Position numbers and translations under genes: made by a program
DNA from: Caballeronia temeraria
Lineage (GTDB): Bacteria > Pseudomonadota > Gammaproteobacteria > Burkholderiales > Burkholderiaceae
Assembly (NCBI RefSeq): GCF_001544795.2
Contig: NZ_FCOI02000016.1
Location: 62,001-126,000, forward strand
Direction: 5' to 3'
DNA length: 64,000 nucleotides
Shown: positions 50,119 through 58,030 of the stretch, one piece after another
How the letters are laid out: each line of letters begins with the position of its first letter
How positions within the stretch are numbered: position 1 is the first letter of the stretch
The notes under the pieces: model-generated
What the model was told of the DNA's origin: nothing
Databases searched by the model: none
The model's input: only the letters and a program-made list of their open reading frames with translations

Positions 50119-51078
50119 ATGGCAAAAGCATTCGCATCGCAGGCCGATCTGGAAGAGAAGAAGATCACCTTCACGCAGCTTTCCGACAACGCGTACGCCT
50201 ACACGGCGGAGGGCGATCCGAACTCGGGCGTGATCATCGGCGACGACGGCGTGCTCATCGTCGATACGACCGCGACGCCCGCAATGGCGCAGGACCTCAT
50301 CGCGAAAATCCGCAGCGTCACCGACAAGCCGATCAAGTACGTCGTGCTGTCGCATTACCACGCGGTGCGCGTGCTGGGCGCGTCGGCGTATTTCGCGGAA
50401 GGCGCGCAGCAGGTCATCGCGAGCCGCGGCACGTACGAAATGATCGTCGAGCGCGGCGAGCAGGACATGAAATCGGAGATCGAGCGCTTTCCGCGACTTT
50501 TTGCCGGCGTCGAGACGGTGCCCGGCCTCACGTGGCCCACGCTCGTCTTCGAGAAGGAAATCACGCTCTTTCTCGGCAAGCTCGAAGTGAAGATCGCGCA
50601 TCTCGGCTCGGGCCACACGAAGGGCGATACGGTCGTCTGGCTGCCGTCGCAGAAGGTGCTGTTTTCGGGCGATCTCGTCGAGTACGACGCTGCCTGCTAT
50701 TGCGGCGACGCGCAGCTCGAAGAATGGCCCGCGACGCTCGAAGCGCTGCGCGCGCTGAAGGCGGACAAGCTCGTGCCGGGCCGCGGCCCCGCGCTGCTGT
50801 CGCCGGCGGAAGTCGACAAGGGCCTCGACTATACGAAGGACTTCGTCACGACGCTGTTGCAGGCGGGCCGCGAGGCCGTCGCCGAAAAGCTCGATCTGAA
50901 AGGCTCGATGGCGCTTACCCGCCGCGCGATGGATCCGAAGTTCGGCCACGTCTTCATCTACGAGCACTGCCTGCCGTTCGACGTCTCGCGCGCCTACGAC
51001 GAAGCGAGCGGCATCAAGCATCCGCGCATCTGGACGGCCCAGCGCGACAAGGACATGTGGGCCGCCTTGCAGGACTGA
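50119..51078 (+). CDS. Metallo-beta-lactamase-fold protein with altered metal motif
   Basis: MBL-fold protein of 319 aa starting MAKAFASQADLEE. The fold pattern is clear: GVIIGDDGVLIVDTTATP (about 37-54), then SHYHAVRVLGASAYF where the classical H-x-H-x-D-H should be. Here the third and fourth ligand positions read Ala-Val-Arg, so the Asp and last His are absent. LGSGHTKGDTVVWLPSQKVLFSGDLVEY (about 166-193, in part) keeps the later His and Asp. It may bind one metal or have lost hydrolysis. The substrate is unknown; first gene of a unit with an MFS permease. Confidence 0.8.
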   Translation: MAKAFASQADLEEKKITFTQLSDNAYAYTAEGDPNSGVIIGDDGVLIVDTTATPAMAQDLIAKIRSVTDKPIKYVVLSHYHAVRVLGASAYFAEGAQQVIASRGTYEMIVERGEQDMKSEIERFPRLFAGVETVPGLTWPTLVFEKEITLFLGKLEVKIAHLGSGHTKGDTVVWLPSQKVLFSGDLVEYDAACYCGDAQLEEWPATLEALRALKADKLVPGRGPALLSPAEVDKGLDYTKDFVTTLLQAGREAVAEKLDLKGSMALTRRAMDPKFGHVFIYEHCLPFDVSRAYDEASGIKHPRIWTAQRDKDMWAALQD

Positions 51079-51090
51079 CGTCCGTCCCTC

Positions 51091-51129
51091 GCGGCGCGTC
51101 GTAGCGAACACGCGCCGCTTCCATCTTTT
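51091..51129 (+). terminator. Hairpin between MBL and MFS genes
   Basis: 9-bp perfect stem GCGGCGCGT / ACGCGCCGC with a 10-nt loop, then TTCCATCTTTT. A weak or partial terminator that could lower MFS expression relative to the MBL gene. Confidence 0.5.
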
Positions 51130-51186
51130 CCAAGGCGAAAGGCGCGATCAAGACGCCGGCCTTCTCACGCCCATCTGGAGCGAGAC

Positions 51187-52536
51187 ATGTCGAAGTCGAT
51201 CAGCACGGCGGCGCTCAGCCCGAGCGCCTCCGCGGACGCGCACGCCCTTTCGGACGACGCGCTGTTCCGCAAAATCGCGTGGCGCATCATTCCGTTTCTG
51301 TTTCTGTGCTACGTGGTGTCGTTTCTGGACCGCATCAATATCGGCTTCGCGCAGTTGCAGATGAAGCATGATCTCGGCTTCTCCGATGCCATGTACGGCC
51401 TCGGCGCCGCCGTCTTTTACATCGGCTACGTGCTCTTCGAAGTGCCGAGCAATCTGCTGCTCGCGAAGTTCGGCGCGCGCCGCACCTTCACGCGGATCAT
51501 GCTGCTGTGGGGCGCGGCGTCGGTCGGCATGATGTTCGTGTCGACGGCAGGCCACTTCTATCTGCTGCGCTTTCTGCTCGGCGTGTTCGAAGCGGGTTTT
51601 TTCCCCGGCATCGTGCTTTATCTGACGTACTGGTTTCCGGCGAAACGGCGCGCGGGCGTGATGTCGGTATTCTTCGCGGGCGTGGCCGTGGCGGGCGTGT
51701 TCGGCGGACTCGTGTCGGGCTGGATCATGCGCGACATGGCGGGCGTCATGGGCCTGCACGGCTGGCAGTGGATGTTCGCGATCGAAGGCGTGCCCGCGGT
51801 GCTGCTCGGCCTGATTGCGCGGCGCATGCTCGTGGACACGCCGCGCGATGCGCACTGGCTGACGTCGGCAGATAAGGAACGCCTTGCCGCGCTGCGCGGG
51901 GAATCGAACGCCGATGCCGATGCACACGGCCATCGCGGCATGCTCGACGCGCTGCGCAATCCGCGCGTCTATCTCTTTGCGTTCATCTACTTTTCGCTGA
52001 CGTGCGCGTCGCTGACACTCAGTTTCTGGATGCCGCTGATGATCCGCGATTTCGGCGTCACCGATGTCGTGTCCGTCAGTCTCTACACCGTCGTGCCGAA
52101 CGCGATCGGCGCGGTGGGGCTGATTCTGATCGCGCGCCATTCTGATCGCATCGCCGAGCGGCGCAAGCACTTCGCGTGCTGCACGGTCGGCGGCGGCATC
52201 GCGCTCGCGGCCCTGACGCTGCATTTCCCGAGCTTTCCGCTGATGCTCGCGATTCTCTCGCTCGCCGCGACGCTGATCTTCGCCGCGCTGCCGATTTTCT
52301 GGGCCGTGCCCGCGAGCCATCTGCCGGGCAAGAGCGCGGCGGCGGGCATCGCGTTCATCAGCAGTATCGGCATCACGAGCGGAATCGTCAGTCCGTGGGT
52401 GATCGGCCAGATCCGCACCGCGACGGGCAGCATGGATCTCGCCGTGCATCTGCTCGCGTTGCTGCTCTTCGCGAGCGGCGCCGCGCTGATGTTCGGCTTG
52501 CGCGGCGATGCGTCGTCAAACGCACACGCTCATTGA
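51187..52536 (+). CDS. MFS transporter (anion:cation symporter type)
   Basis: Permease of 449 aa with 12 predicted spans. LCYVVSFLDRINIGFAQLQM (about 39-58), GYVLFEVPSNLLLAKFGARR and RFLLGVFEAGFFPGIVLYL are the family hallmarks shared with phthalate, tartrate and other organic-acid importers. The start has GGAGCGAGAC directly before the ATG. Downstream of the MBL-fold gene and controlled region; the cargo is unknown, probably an organic acid. Its end overlaps by 7 bp the convergent gene at 52530. Confidence 0.9.
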   Translation: MSKSISTAALSPSASADAHALSDDALFRKIAWRIIPFLFLCYVVSFLDRINIGFAQLQMKHDLGFSDAMYGLGAAVFYIGYVLFEVPSNLLLAKFGARRTFTRIMLLWGAASVGMMFVSTAGHFYLLRFLLGVFEAGFFPGIVLYLTYWFPAKRRAGVMSVFFAGVAVAGVFGGLVSGWIMRDMAGVMGLHGWQWMFAIEGVPAVLLGLIARRMLVDTPRDAHWLTSADKERLAALRGESNADADAHGHRGMLDALRNPRVYLFAFIYFSLTCASLTLSFWMPLMIRDFGVTDVVSVSLYTVVPNAIGAVGLILIARHSDRIAERRKHFACCTVGGGIALAALTLHFPSFPLMLAILSLAATLIFAALPIFWAVPASHLPGKSAAAGIAFISSIGITSGIVSPWVIGQIRTATGSMDLAVHLLALLLFASGAALMFGLRGDASSNAHAH

Positions 52537-53012
52537 GGCATGGCGGCGGCCGCCATCGCCCTGAAGTTCTCGGGCGTGGCGAAGGCGAGATATTCGGACT
52601 GCATCTCGGGTGTGAGGAATTCGAGCATCGTCGAGTTTTCGATCCAGAATTCGATCACATGGAAGAAGTTGTCGCCACGCGTGCAGCGCACCGCGCGCCA
52701 GCCTTCGCGCTCGCCGATCGCGATGACTTCCTCAGTGCTCAGTTTCGTCGCGATGGCCATGTGGAACGCGCTGTACTGCGGCCGCTTGATCGTATCCGCG
52801 CCGTAGCTGACGCTCTCCTCGTGGCCGCCGCCCGGCGTGATGACCTGATCGCTCGGATACACCTCGATGATGCTGCCGCGATCGTCGCCGGCCACCGCCA
52901 TCCAGGCGTCGGGAAACGGCGAGAAGGGCGCGGCGAAGCCGCTCCACAGTTCGGCGAGCACCTGCGCGACGTGTTGCGGATCGTTGGCGGGAATGGAGGC
53001 GTGGAAGATCAT
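52530..53012 (-). CDS. Hypothetical protein with VOC/glyoxalase-like features (160 aa)
   Basis: Protein starting MIFHASIPANDPQHVAQVLA. The pattern (HASIPANDPQHVAQVLAELW, then AGDDRGSIIEVYPSD, FHMAIATKLSTEEVIAIGER, FFHVIEFWIENSTMLEFLTP) resembles a vicinal-oxygen-chelate or glyoxalase-like fold with paired beta-alpha-beta units, possible His/Glu ligands in FHMAIA and HVIEFW. No named family recognised. Convergent with the MFS gene (7-bp overlap). Confidence 0.6.
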   Translation of the reverse strand: MIFHASIPANDPQHVAQVLAELWSGFAAPFSPFPDAWMAVAGDDRGSIIEVYPSDQVITPGGGHEESVSYGADTIKRPQYSAFHMAIATKLSTEEVIAIGEREGWRAVRCTRGDNFFHVIEFWIENSTMLEFLTPEMQSEYLAFATPENFRAMAAAAMPQ

Positions 53013-53152
53013 CGCGATGAACTCCTGTGGACGTGAGGAGGGCTGCGCGGCGATGTTTCGTGTCGCGTGCCGGGGTGTCGGTTCGCAGTGCTACGGTGTG
53101 CCGGCATTCTTGCAGAGTCTATTGTTATGAGTGTTTTCATACGCGTCATGAC

Positions 53153-53668
53153 TCAGTGCTTATCCGACAAACGCTGATAAAAAAGCAGATCGAGCTCCGG
53201 CGCCTTGCCCGTCAGCGCGGTGAGCAGCGCATGCGCCTGTCCGCGATGATGCGTCTGGTGATTGAACCAGTGCGCGAGCGCGGGCATGAGCGGCTGCGTC
53301 ATCAGCTCGGGCGTCGAAACACGCTTGTAGCTGATCGTGCCGGTCAGCGCTTCGGGCGTCAGGCCGCTCACATAGGCAACGATGCGCGCGTCTTCTTCGC
53401 GGCGCGCCGTTTCGAGCGCGGGAAAAGTGTCGAAGAGAATCGCATCCAGCCGCTCGGGCGCAACGCCTTCGCCCGTGAAGCGACACATCCAGACGCGATC
53501 CGTCACGAGCAGATGATTGAGCGTGCCGTGCACGGACTTGAAAAACGCGCCGCGGTCGGCGCGATAGTCCGCGTCGGACAGTGCGCGCGCCGCGTCGTAG
53601 AGCCTCGTGTTGGCCCACGCGTTGTAGCGCGCGAACATGTCGAAATGCTTTTTGAGCAGGTCTTGCAT
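53153..53668 (-). CDS. DinB-family protein
   Basis: Four-helix bundle protein of 171 aa of the DinB/YfiT group. Starts MQDLLKKHFDMFARYNAWAN (helix with a typical YNxWAN). Likely metal-ligand His residues are in GTLNHLLVTDRVW (about 50) and HWFNHQTHHRGQAHALL (about 135-151), as in the family. These proteins are often thiol-dependent transferases or have no known role. Gene is monocistronic. Confidence 0.9.
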   Translation of the reverse strand: MQDLLKKHFDMFARYNAWANTRLYDAARALSDADYRADRGAFFKSVHGTLNHLLVTDRVWMCRFTGEGVAPERLDAILFDTFPALETARREEDARIVAYVSGLTPEALTGTISYKRVSTPELMTQPLMPALAHWFNHQTHHRGQAHALLTALTGKAPELDLLFYQRLSDKH

Positions 53669-53740
53669 GGCGGGAATCTCCGTCGTGGCAGTGACATTCG
53701 CGTTCCTGCACGATATTAAGCCACTACCACAGACGACCGT

Positions 53741-54610
53741 TCACGACGCCGACGCGAACGCGCCGATATCCGTGGTCAGACGCGCTGCATCGCTGAGAAA
53801 GACGCCGTGCGGCGCGCCTTCGTAGACGACGAGGCGTGCGTTCGGGATCAGGCGGGCGGTGCGCTCAGAAGTCAGTTCGAGCGGATTCGACACATCGCGA
53901 TCGCCTTGCACGATGAGCGTCGGCACGTCGATGTCGCGCAATTCGTTGCGGAAATCGCCACGATTCACGGTTTCGTTGCACGCGAAGAGCGCGTGATGCG
54001 ACGTGCGCAACGCCATTTCCCGAATCCACTCGATCATCGCCTCCGAGGCACCCGGTCCCGCGAACGGACGGGCGTTGCCGGCGAGCCATTGCGGATAGTC
54101 CGTCATCAGGTCTTTCTGGAAGGCATCGGCATAAGCGGGGTCGACGCCGTCGGGATTGTCAGACGTTCGCGCGAGCATCGGCAATGTCGATGCGATCAAC
54201 GCAAGCCGCGCGACCCGCGCGCTGCCGTGACGCGTGAGATAGCGCACGGCTTCCGCGCCGCCCATCGAGTAGCCGACGAGCGTAACGTCCGACAGATCGA
54301 GCGCCTCGATGACGGCGGCGAGGTCGTCCGCGAGCGTGTCGTAGTCGTAGCCGCCGCCCGGATCGCTGGAACGGCCGTGGCCGCGCCGGTCATAGGCGAC
54401 GCAGCGAAAGCCTTGTCGCGTGAGCGGCAACATCTGATACGCCCACATGTCGCCCGGCAGCGAATAGCTGGGAACGAAGACGATGATTCTGCCGTTGCTG
54501 CGCGCGGCTTCGGGCCGCCAGTCGCGATAAAACAGTTCGACGCCGTCACCGCTCGCGATAAAACCCGGACGGGCGATTTCGACGTTGCTTCGCTGGCGCT
54601 TCTCGGACAT
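53741..54610 (-). CDS. Alpha/beta hydrolase
   Basis: Alpha/beta-hydrolase of 289 aa starting MSEKRQRSNVEIARPGFIAS after GAGGAGA. The nucleophile elbow is GYSMGG (Ser 115), the acid is probably in GDRDVSN (about 232), and the His in GAPHGVF near the end. YDRRGHGRSS is typical of the non-haem chloroperoxidase/esterase group. The substrate is not predicted. A regulatory or sRNA-like region of about 385 bp lies upstream, before the glycosyltransferase gene. Confidence 0.92.
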   Translation of the reverse strand: MSEKRQRSNVEIARPGFIASGDGVELFYRDWRPEAARSNGRIIVFVPSYSLPGDMWAYQMLPLTRQGFRCVAYDRRGHGRSSDPGGGYDYDTLADDLAAVIEALDLSDVTLVGYSMGGAEAVRYLTRHGSARVARLALIASTLPMLARTSDNPDGVDPAYADAFQKDLMTDYPQWLAGNARPFAGPGASEAMIEWIREMALRTSHHALFACNETVNRGDFRNELRDIDVPTLIVQGDRDVSNPLELTSERTARLIPNARLVVYEGAPHGVFLSDAARLTTDIGAFASAS

Positions 54611-54698
54611 GTCCGTCTCCTCGACGATGATTGGTGTGACTGAATCGTCGCAGGAGAAAGCGAGGCGGACAATTACGTCGAAGGTAATAGGCCGCGTG

Positions 54699-54725
54699 CA
54701 AAAAAGAGCCGCCTGAAACGGCGGC
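54699..54725 (-). terminator. Orphan rho-independent terminator, minus strand
   Basis: On the minus strand: GCCGCC / GGCGGC around a GTTTCA loop, then TC and a T6 tail (A-run 54700-54705 on the + strand). No minus-strand protein gene ends here. Confidence 0.75.
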
Positions 54726-54849
54726 AAGAGTGCGTCCGCTTGTGGGCTCGTTTGTCGAGAGCGGACGCTTGAGGAGACAAGTCGACGAAGCCAGTATGTC
54801 AAAGCGCCGAGGCACGCACAATCGTCGATTCGAATCACTGCGTTTCGGA

Positions 54850-54864
54850 ATAAGCGGCGCTTAT
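54850..54864. promoter_or_regulatory. Palindromic candidate operator
   Basis: ATAAGCG and CGCTTAT around a single central G, a perfect 15-bp palindrome, about 130 bp before the glycosyltransferase start codon. Confidence 0.4.
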
Positions 54865-54995
54865 ATTTCGATATCCAAAGTAATGATCTGATAGATCGCC
54901 ATTTTGGGATTTTTCTGGGTCTTTTGAGCATTCCTAGGCGGCCTGATTGATATAAACTCAGCGAGCGTTTCAAACTCTTCTGATTTCAGTCAGTC

Positions 54996-56339
54996 ATGGT
55001 ATCGCCGCACGCAGCCAGTGTCCCGTCAGATGCAAACCAAGCCCTTTCCGTCGCGCTCGACATTCGCGGTTCGGGAAACTGGCCCGAGTTCGAACGCTTC
55101 TGCCTCGCAGCAATCGGGCGATTTCCGCATGATCCCGAGCTTCGCTGGCAACTGAGTCATTGCTATTGGTTACGTCACGATAGCGCGTCGGCGGAAGCGG
55201 TCATGCGCGAGGCGGCACGGCATCGTCCGAACGACGGACACGTGACCGGCGCAATCGCGATGTATCTCAACGAACAGTCGCGTCACGCCGAGGCCGAAGC
55301 CATGTACCGCCTCGCGCTCTCTCAGGCGCCGAATGCCAGTTCGATCGCCGTCGATCTCGCGGAACTCGAACTGCGGCGGGGCGCGTGGCGTGACGGGTGG
55401 CCGCGCTTCGAGCGGCGCGTCTCGGCGCATGGCGAGAACAGCGTCGTGACGCGAATGGAACGGGCCGGGCCGCGCTGGCGTGGTGAATCACTCGCCGGCA
55501 AGCGCGTCGTAGTCTATAGCGAGCTCGGTCTGGGCGACGACATTCAATTCGTGCGGTACTTTCCACGATTCGCGGAAAGTGTGCGAAGAAACAGCGGTGA
55601 AGCGTTATTGGCGGTGCGTTCTACATTGCATCCGCTCATCCGGCGGTTCGCGCCGGATTGCGTCGTGCTCGAGACCCATGATTTCAGTACGGTCGATTAC
55701 ACCGTGCGCATGATGAGCATGCCGTTCTGGATCGGCTTGTTGCCTGATCAGGTGGATGGCCGCGCCTATCTCGACGCGGCGCCGGAGCGCATCGGCATGT
55801 GGCGGCGCATGCTGTCCGCCGGCGGCACGAACGCGCTGCACGTCGGGCTCGTCTGGGCGGGCAGTCCTACGCATCGGCGCGATGCCCAGCGCAGCATGCC
55901 TGTCGATGCCCTCAAGCCGCTTTGGCGCCTGCCGAACATCGTGTTCCATCCTGTTGCGCCGGGCCGCGACGGCGATATCGCTGCGATGCGCGCGGCGGAC
56001 GCACGCATCGCCGGGCTTCCCGAATATCGCGAGCATTTTCACGATTCGGCCGCGCTCGTCAGCGCGCTCGACGTACTCGTGACCGTCGACAGCTCACCGC
56101 TGCATCTCGCCGGCGCGCTCGGCAAACCGGTGCTGGCGATGATCGATCGCGCGTCGCACTGGTGTTGGGGCGAAGGCGAAACGCAGCCGTGGTACGACTC
56201 GGTGCGGCTCATTCGCCAGCGCGAGCCCGGCGACTGGGCGCCCGTGGTGGAGCGCGTCGCGGCGGCGTTATCGGCGAGGCTCGCCGGACGCGCCGCGCCG
56301 GAAGATCAGCAGGCGTCCGCGCCCGTCATTCTCGGATAG
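54996..56339 (+). CDS. TPR protein with GT9/heptosyltransferase-like C-terminus
   Basis: Protein of 447 aa. The N-terminal ~125 residues form TPR-like helices (MYRLALSQAPNASSIAVDLA, ELELRRGAWRDGW). The C-terminal part (about 165-420) resembles a glycosyltransferase-9 fold: YSELGLGDDIQFVRYFPRFA (about 174-193) and VTVDSSPLHLAGALGKPVLAM (about 364-384, given as two parts), which are the usual donor-site segments. Such TPR-GT proteins are frequent in proteobacterial genomes and are linked to protein or lipopolysaccharide glycosylation. The end overlaps the convergent lipoprotein gene by 34 bp. Confidence 0.82.
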   Translation: MVSPHAASVPSDANQALSVALDIRGSGNWPEFERFCLAAIGRFPHDPELRWQLSHCYWLRHDSASAEAVMREAARHRPNDGHVTGAIAMYLNEQSRHAEAEAMYRLALSQAPNASSIAVDLAELELRRGAWRDGWPRFERRVSAHGENSVVTRMERAGPRWRGESLAGKRVVVYSELGLGDDIQFVRYFPRFAESVRRNSGEALLAVRSTLHPLIRRFAPDCVVLETHDFSTVDYTVRMMSMPFWIGLLPDQVDGRAYLDAAPERIGMWRRMLSAGGTNALHVGLVWAGSPTHRRDAQRSMPVDALKPLWRLPNIVFHPVAPGRDGDIAAMRAADARIAGLPEYREHFHDSAALVSALDVLVTVDSSPLHLAGALGKPVLAMIDRASHWCWGEGETQPWYDSVRLIRQREPGDWAPVVERVAAALSARLAGRAAPEDQQASAPVILG

Positions 56340-56770
56340 CCGGGCTGGCTGGAATCGATCGTCGTCACGCACGCGCCTTCGCTGAGATCAAGCGGGCTGT
56401 CGATATCGCGCTTCGAACCATCCTTCATCTGCACGCTGTAGCGGTAGACCTTCGTGGTCTGCTCCGGGCTTTTCTGGAACAGACTCGTCAGGTCGAAGCT
56501 CAGGCCCGCGCCGCCGCCCACGCCACTCCAGCCATTTCCGCCGATGCCGCCGCCGCCCACGCCGACCGTCGGGCCTGACGAAGACGGCGTGCTCGTCGAC
56601 ACGGTCGTCAAATATTGTTTGCCGACAATACGGCCCGTTGCGAGCGTGCTGTCCGCCGGCAGCGGCGCGGGTGCGCCCGGTCCCGTCGCGCATGCCGCGA
56701 GCATGGCAAATACGATGACGGCTAAGCCTGCTCGCGCCGCGCGTTGAATTCCTTTCCGATCCACTTTCAT
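56306..56770 (-). CDS. Lipoprotein with Gly-rich segment (154 aa)
   Basis: Starts MKVDRKGIQRAARAGL with GAGG upstream. Lipobox MLAAC (Cys about 27). The mature protein begins TGPGAPAPLP, has a Gly/Ser-rich stretch (VGVGGGGIGGNGWSG) and ends in a segment YRYSVQMKDGSKRDIDSPLD with a closing Cys. Resembles the Gly-rich surface or glycine-zipper type of outer-membrane lipoproteins but no family is certain. Convergent with, and overlapping by 34 bp, the glycosyltransferase gene. Confidence 0.75.
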   Translation of the reverse strand: MKVDRKGIQRAARAGLAVIVFAMLAACATGPGAPAPLPADSTLATGRIVGKQYLTTVSTSTPSSSGPTVGVGGGGIGGNGWSGVGGGAGLSFDLTSLFQKSPEQTTKVYRYSVQMKDGSKRDIDSPLDLSEGACVTTIDSSQPGYPRMTGADAC

Positions 56771-57036
56771 TCCAGCCTCTTGCGTGCCGCTGCACGCTTT
56801 CTGTTGGCCCTCGAAGCGAGCGCGTCTCATGGAAACGCACGCTCGCGCCGGTGCGGCCGGAACGTCGCGCAAAAAAGCCGCCCGAAAGAGGGCGGCTCGT
56901 CGGCGATTCGTTCTGGAATCTGCGGACCGGCGCGCTTCGCGAGGGACGCGAAGGCGCGGCGGGAATGTTGCGCGAATGCGCGTCGCGATTGAAGCAGATT
57001 GCTCCGATTCTTTGCGCGGCCAACCGCCTCGCGGGA
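56771..57036. other. Intergenic region with minus-strand terminator
   Basis: About 265 bp. It holds the terminator at 56871-56896 for the gene at 57037 and otherwise nothing I can support. Confidence 0.5.
56871..56896 (-). terminator. Rho-independent terminator, minus strand
   Basis: On the minus strand: GCCGCCC / GGGCGGC around a TCTTTC loop, then a T6 run. It lies about 140 bp past the stop of the shikimate-dehydrogenase-like gene and is the likely end of that transcript. Confidence 0.85.
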
Positions 57037-57864
57037 TCAGGCTTTCAACAGATACGCGACGATCGCATCGCACACGCGGCCGAACATCTGCGTGCCGGTG
57101 ACGGTCGTGCAACCGCGCGCGCGGGCCGCTTCGATGAACGGCGTGAGCGGCGGCTTCGTCACCACATCGCCGACGAAGGTCGTCGGTGGCAGGCGCGAGA
57201 CGTCGATCGGCAGCGGATCGCCCGGACGCATGCCCGCAGGCGACGCGTTCACGATGAGGTCATACGTTTCCGCGGGCGCATCGTCGGCGACGCTCACCGG
57301 GCCGCGGCCCAGCGCGGCGAGACGCGAGGCAAGCGCGCCGGTGCGCTCGGCATCGAAATCGCGGATCGCGAGCGACGCCACGCCTGCATCGACGAGCGCG
57401 TGGCCGATCGCCGAGCCCGCGCCGCCCGCGCCGATCAAAAGCGCGCGCTTGCCCTTCGGCTCGCAGCCCGCGTCCCTCAACGCCGCCACCAGGCCGATGC
57501 CGTCCGATGCGCCGCCGTGCCAGGTGCCGTCGGGGTTGCGTTTGAGCATATTGACCGCGCCGAGAAACGCGCCTTCATCGGTCAGCGACTGGCAATACTC
57601 GGTCGCGCTGAACTTGTGCGGGACGGTGATGATGACGCCGTCGCAGTTCTGCAGCGGCGCGATGCCCGCGAAGAACGCGCCAAGATCGGCGGGCGCGACG
57701 TGCGCCGGAATCACGATCGCGTCGCGGCCCGCCGCGCGCAAAGCGGCCGTCACGCCGGAAGGCGAGCGCACCTGCGCGATCGGATCGCCGACGATGAAAT
57801 AGACGCGCGTCGCGCCGCTCAGGCCCGCGTCGAGCGATGCGGAAAAAGAAGTGTCCTGCGCCAT
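57037..57864 (-). CDS. Shikimate dehydrogenase-like oxidoreductase (AroE paralogue)
   Basis: Protein of 275 aa starting MAQDTSFSAS after AGGAGG. The substrate domain has GDPIAQVRSPSGV (about 26-38; aligned to the S-x-S region), the catalytic Lys in ITVPHKFSATEY (about 80-91) and GGASDGIG in place of the usual N-T-D-G. The NAD(P) domain has IGAGGAGSAIGHAL (about 143-156), then NASPAGM. The last segment differs from housekeeping AroE, so it may act on quinate, shikimate or another hydroaromatic in catabolism. Its promoter overlaps an operator-like element shared with the flavoprotein operon. Confidence 0.85.
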   Translation of the reverse strand: MAQDTSFSASLDAGLSGATRVYFIVGDPIAQVRSPSGVTAALRAAGRDAIVIPAHVAPADLGAFFAGIAPLQNCDGVIITVPHKFSATEYCQSLTDEGAFLGAVNMLKRNPDGTWHGGASDGIGLVAALRDAGCEPKGKRALLIGAGGAGSAIGHALVDAGVASLAIRDFDAERTGALASRLAALGRGPVSVADDAPAETYDLIVNASPAGMRPGDPLPIDVSRLPPTTFVGDVVTKPPLTPFIEAARARGCTTVTGTQMFGRVCDAIVAYLLKA

Positions 57865-57919
57865 GCCTCGGTTGCCTCCTGAGTCTTTGATCGGAAATTT
57901 GTGGAAAAGCGTTACGTGA

Positions 57920-57956
57920 ATGCTAGTTGAAATTGGAATACTGTTCAACAATTTCA
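57920..57956 (-). promoter_or_regulatory. Promoter and operator of the shikimate-dehydrogenase-like gene
   Basis: On the minus strand TTGAAC (57948-57943), 17-bp spacer and TAGCAT (57925-57920). An 8-bp perfect inverted repeat TGAAATTG / CAATTTCA spans 57928-57956, and within it TTGGAATA-N3-TTC-N-ACAATT (57933-57953) matches the element at 59844-59864. The operator covers the -35 and spacer, a geometry expected for repression. Confidence 0.6.
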
Positions 57957-58030
57957 TTGGTTATTTATGAAGCAACTAACTGTCTTGATGCGCAGCCCCC
58001 GCGAAAACTGCCATCGGGCACGCGAGCACT

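Larger units (their letters stand above)
54611..54995. other. Intergenic region, AT-richer, with orphan terminator and palindrome
   Basis: About 385 bp without a supported protein gene. It contains a minus-strand terminator (54699-54725) that no coding gene explains, a 15-bp palindrome (54850-54864) and AT-rich sequence before the glycosyltransferase start, including TATAAA at about 54950. Confidence 0.5.

Noticed and set aside
54546..54821. Minus-strand 91-codon frame over the hydrolase leader
   Set aside because: It crosses a clear terminator hairpin and has a basic, low-complexity sequence.
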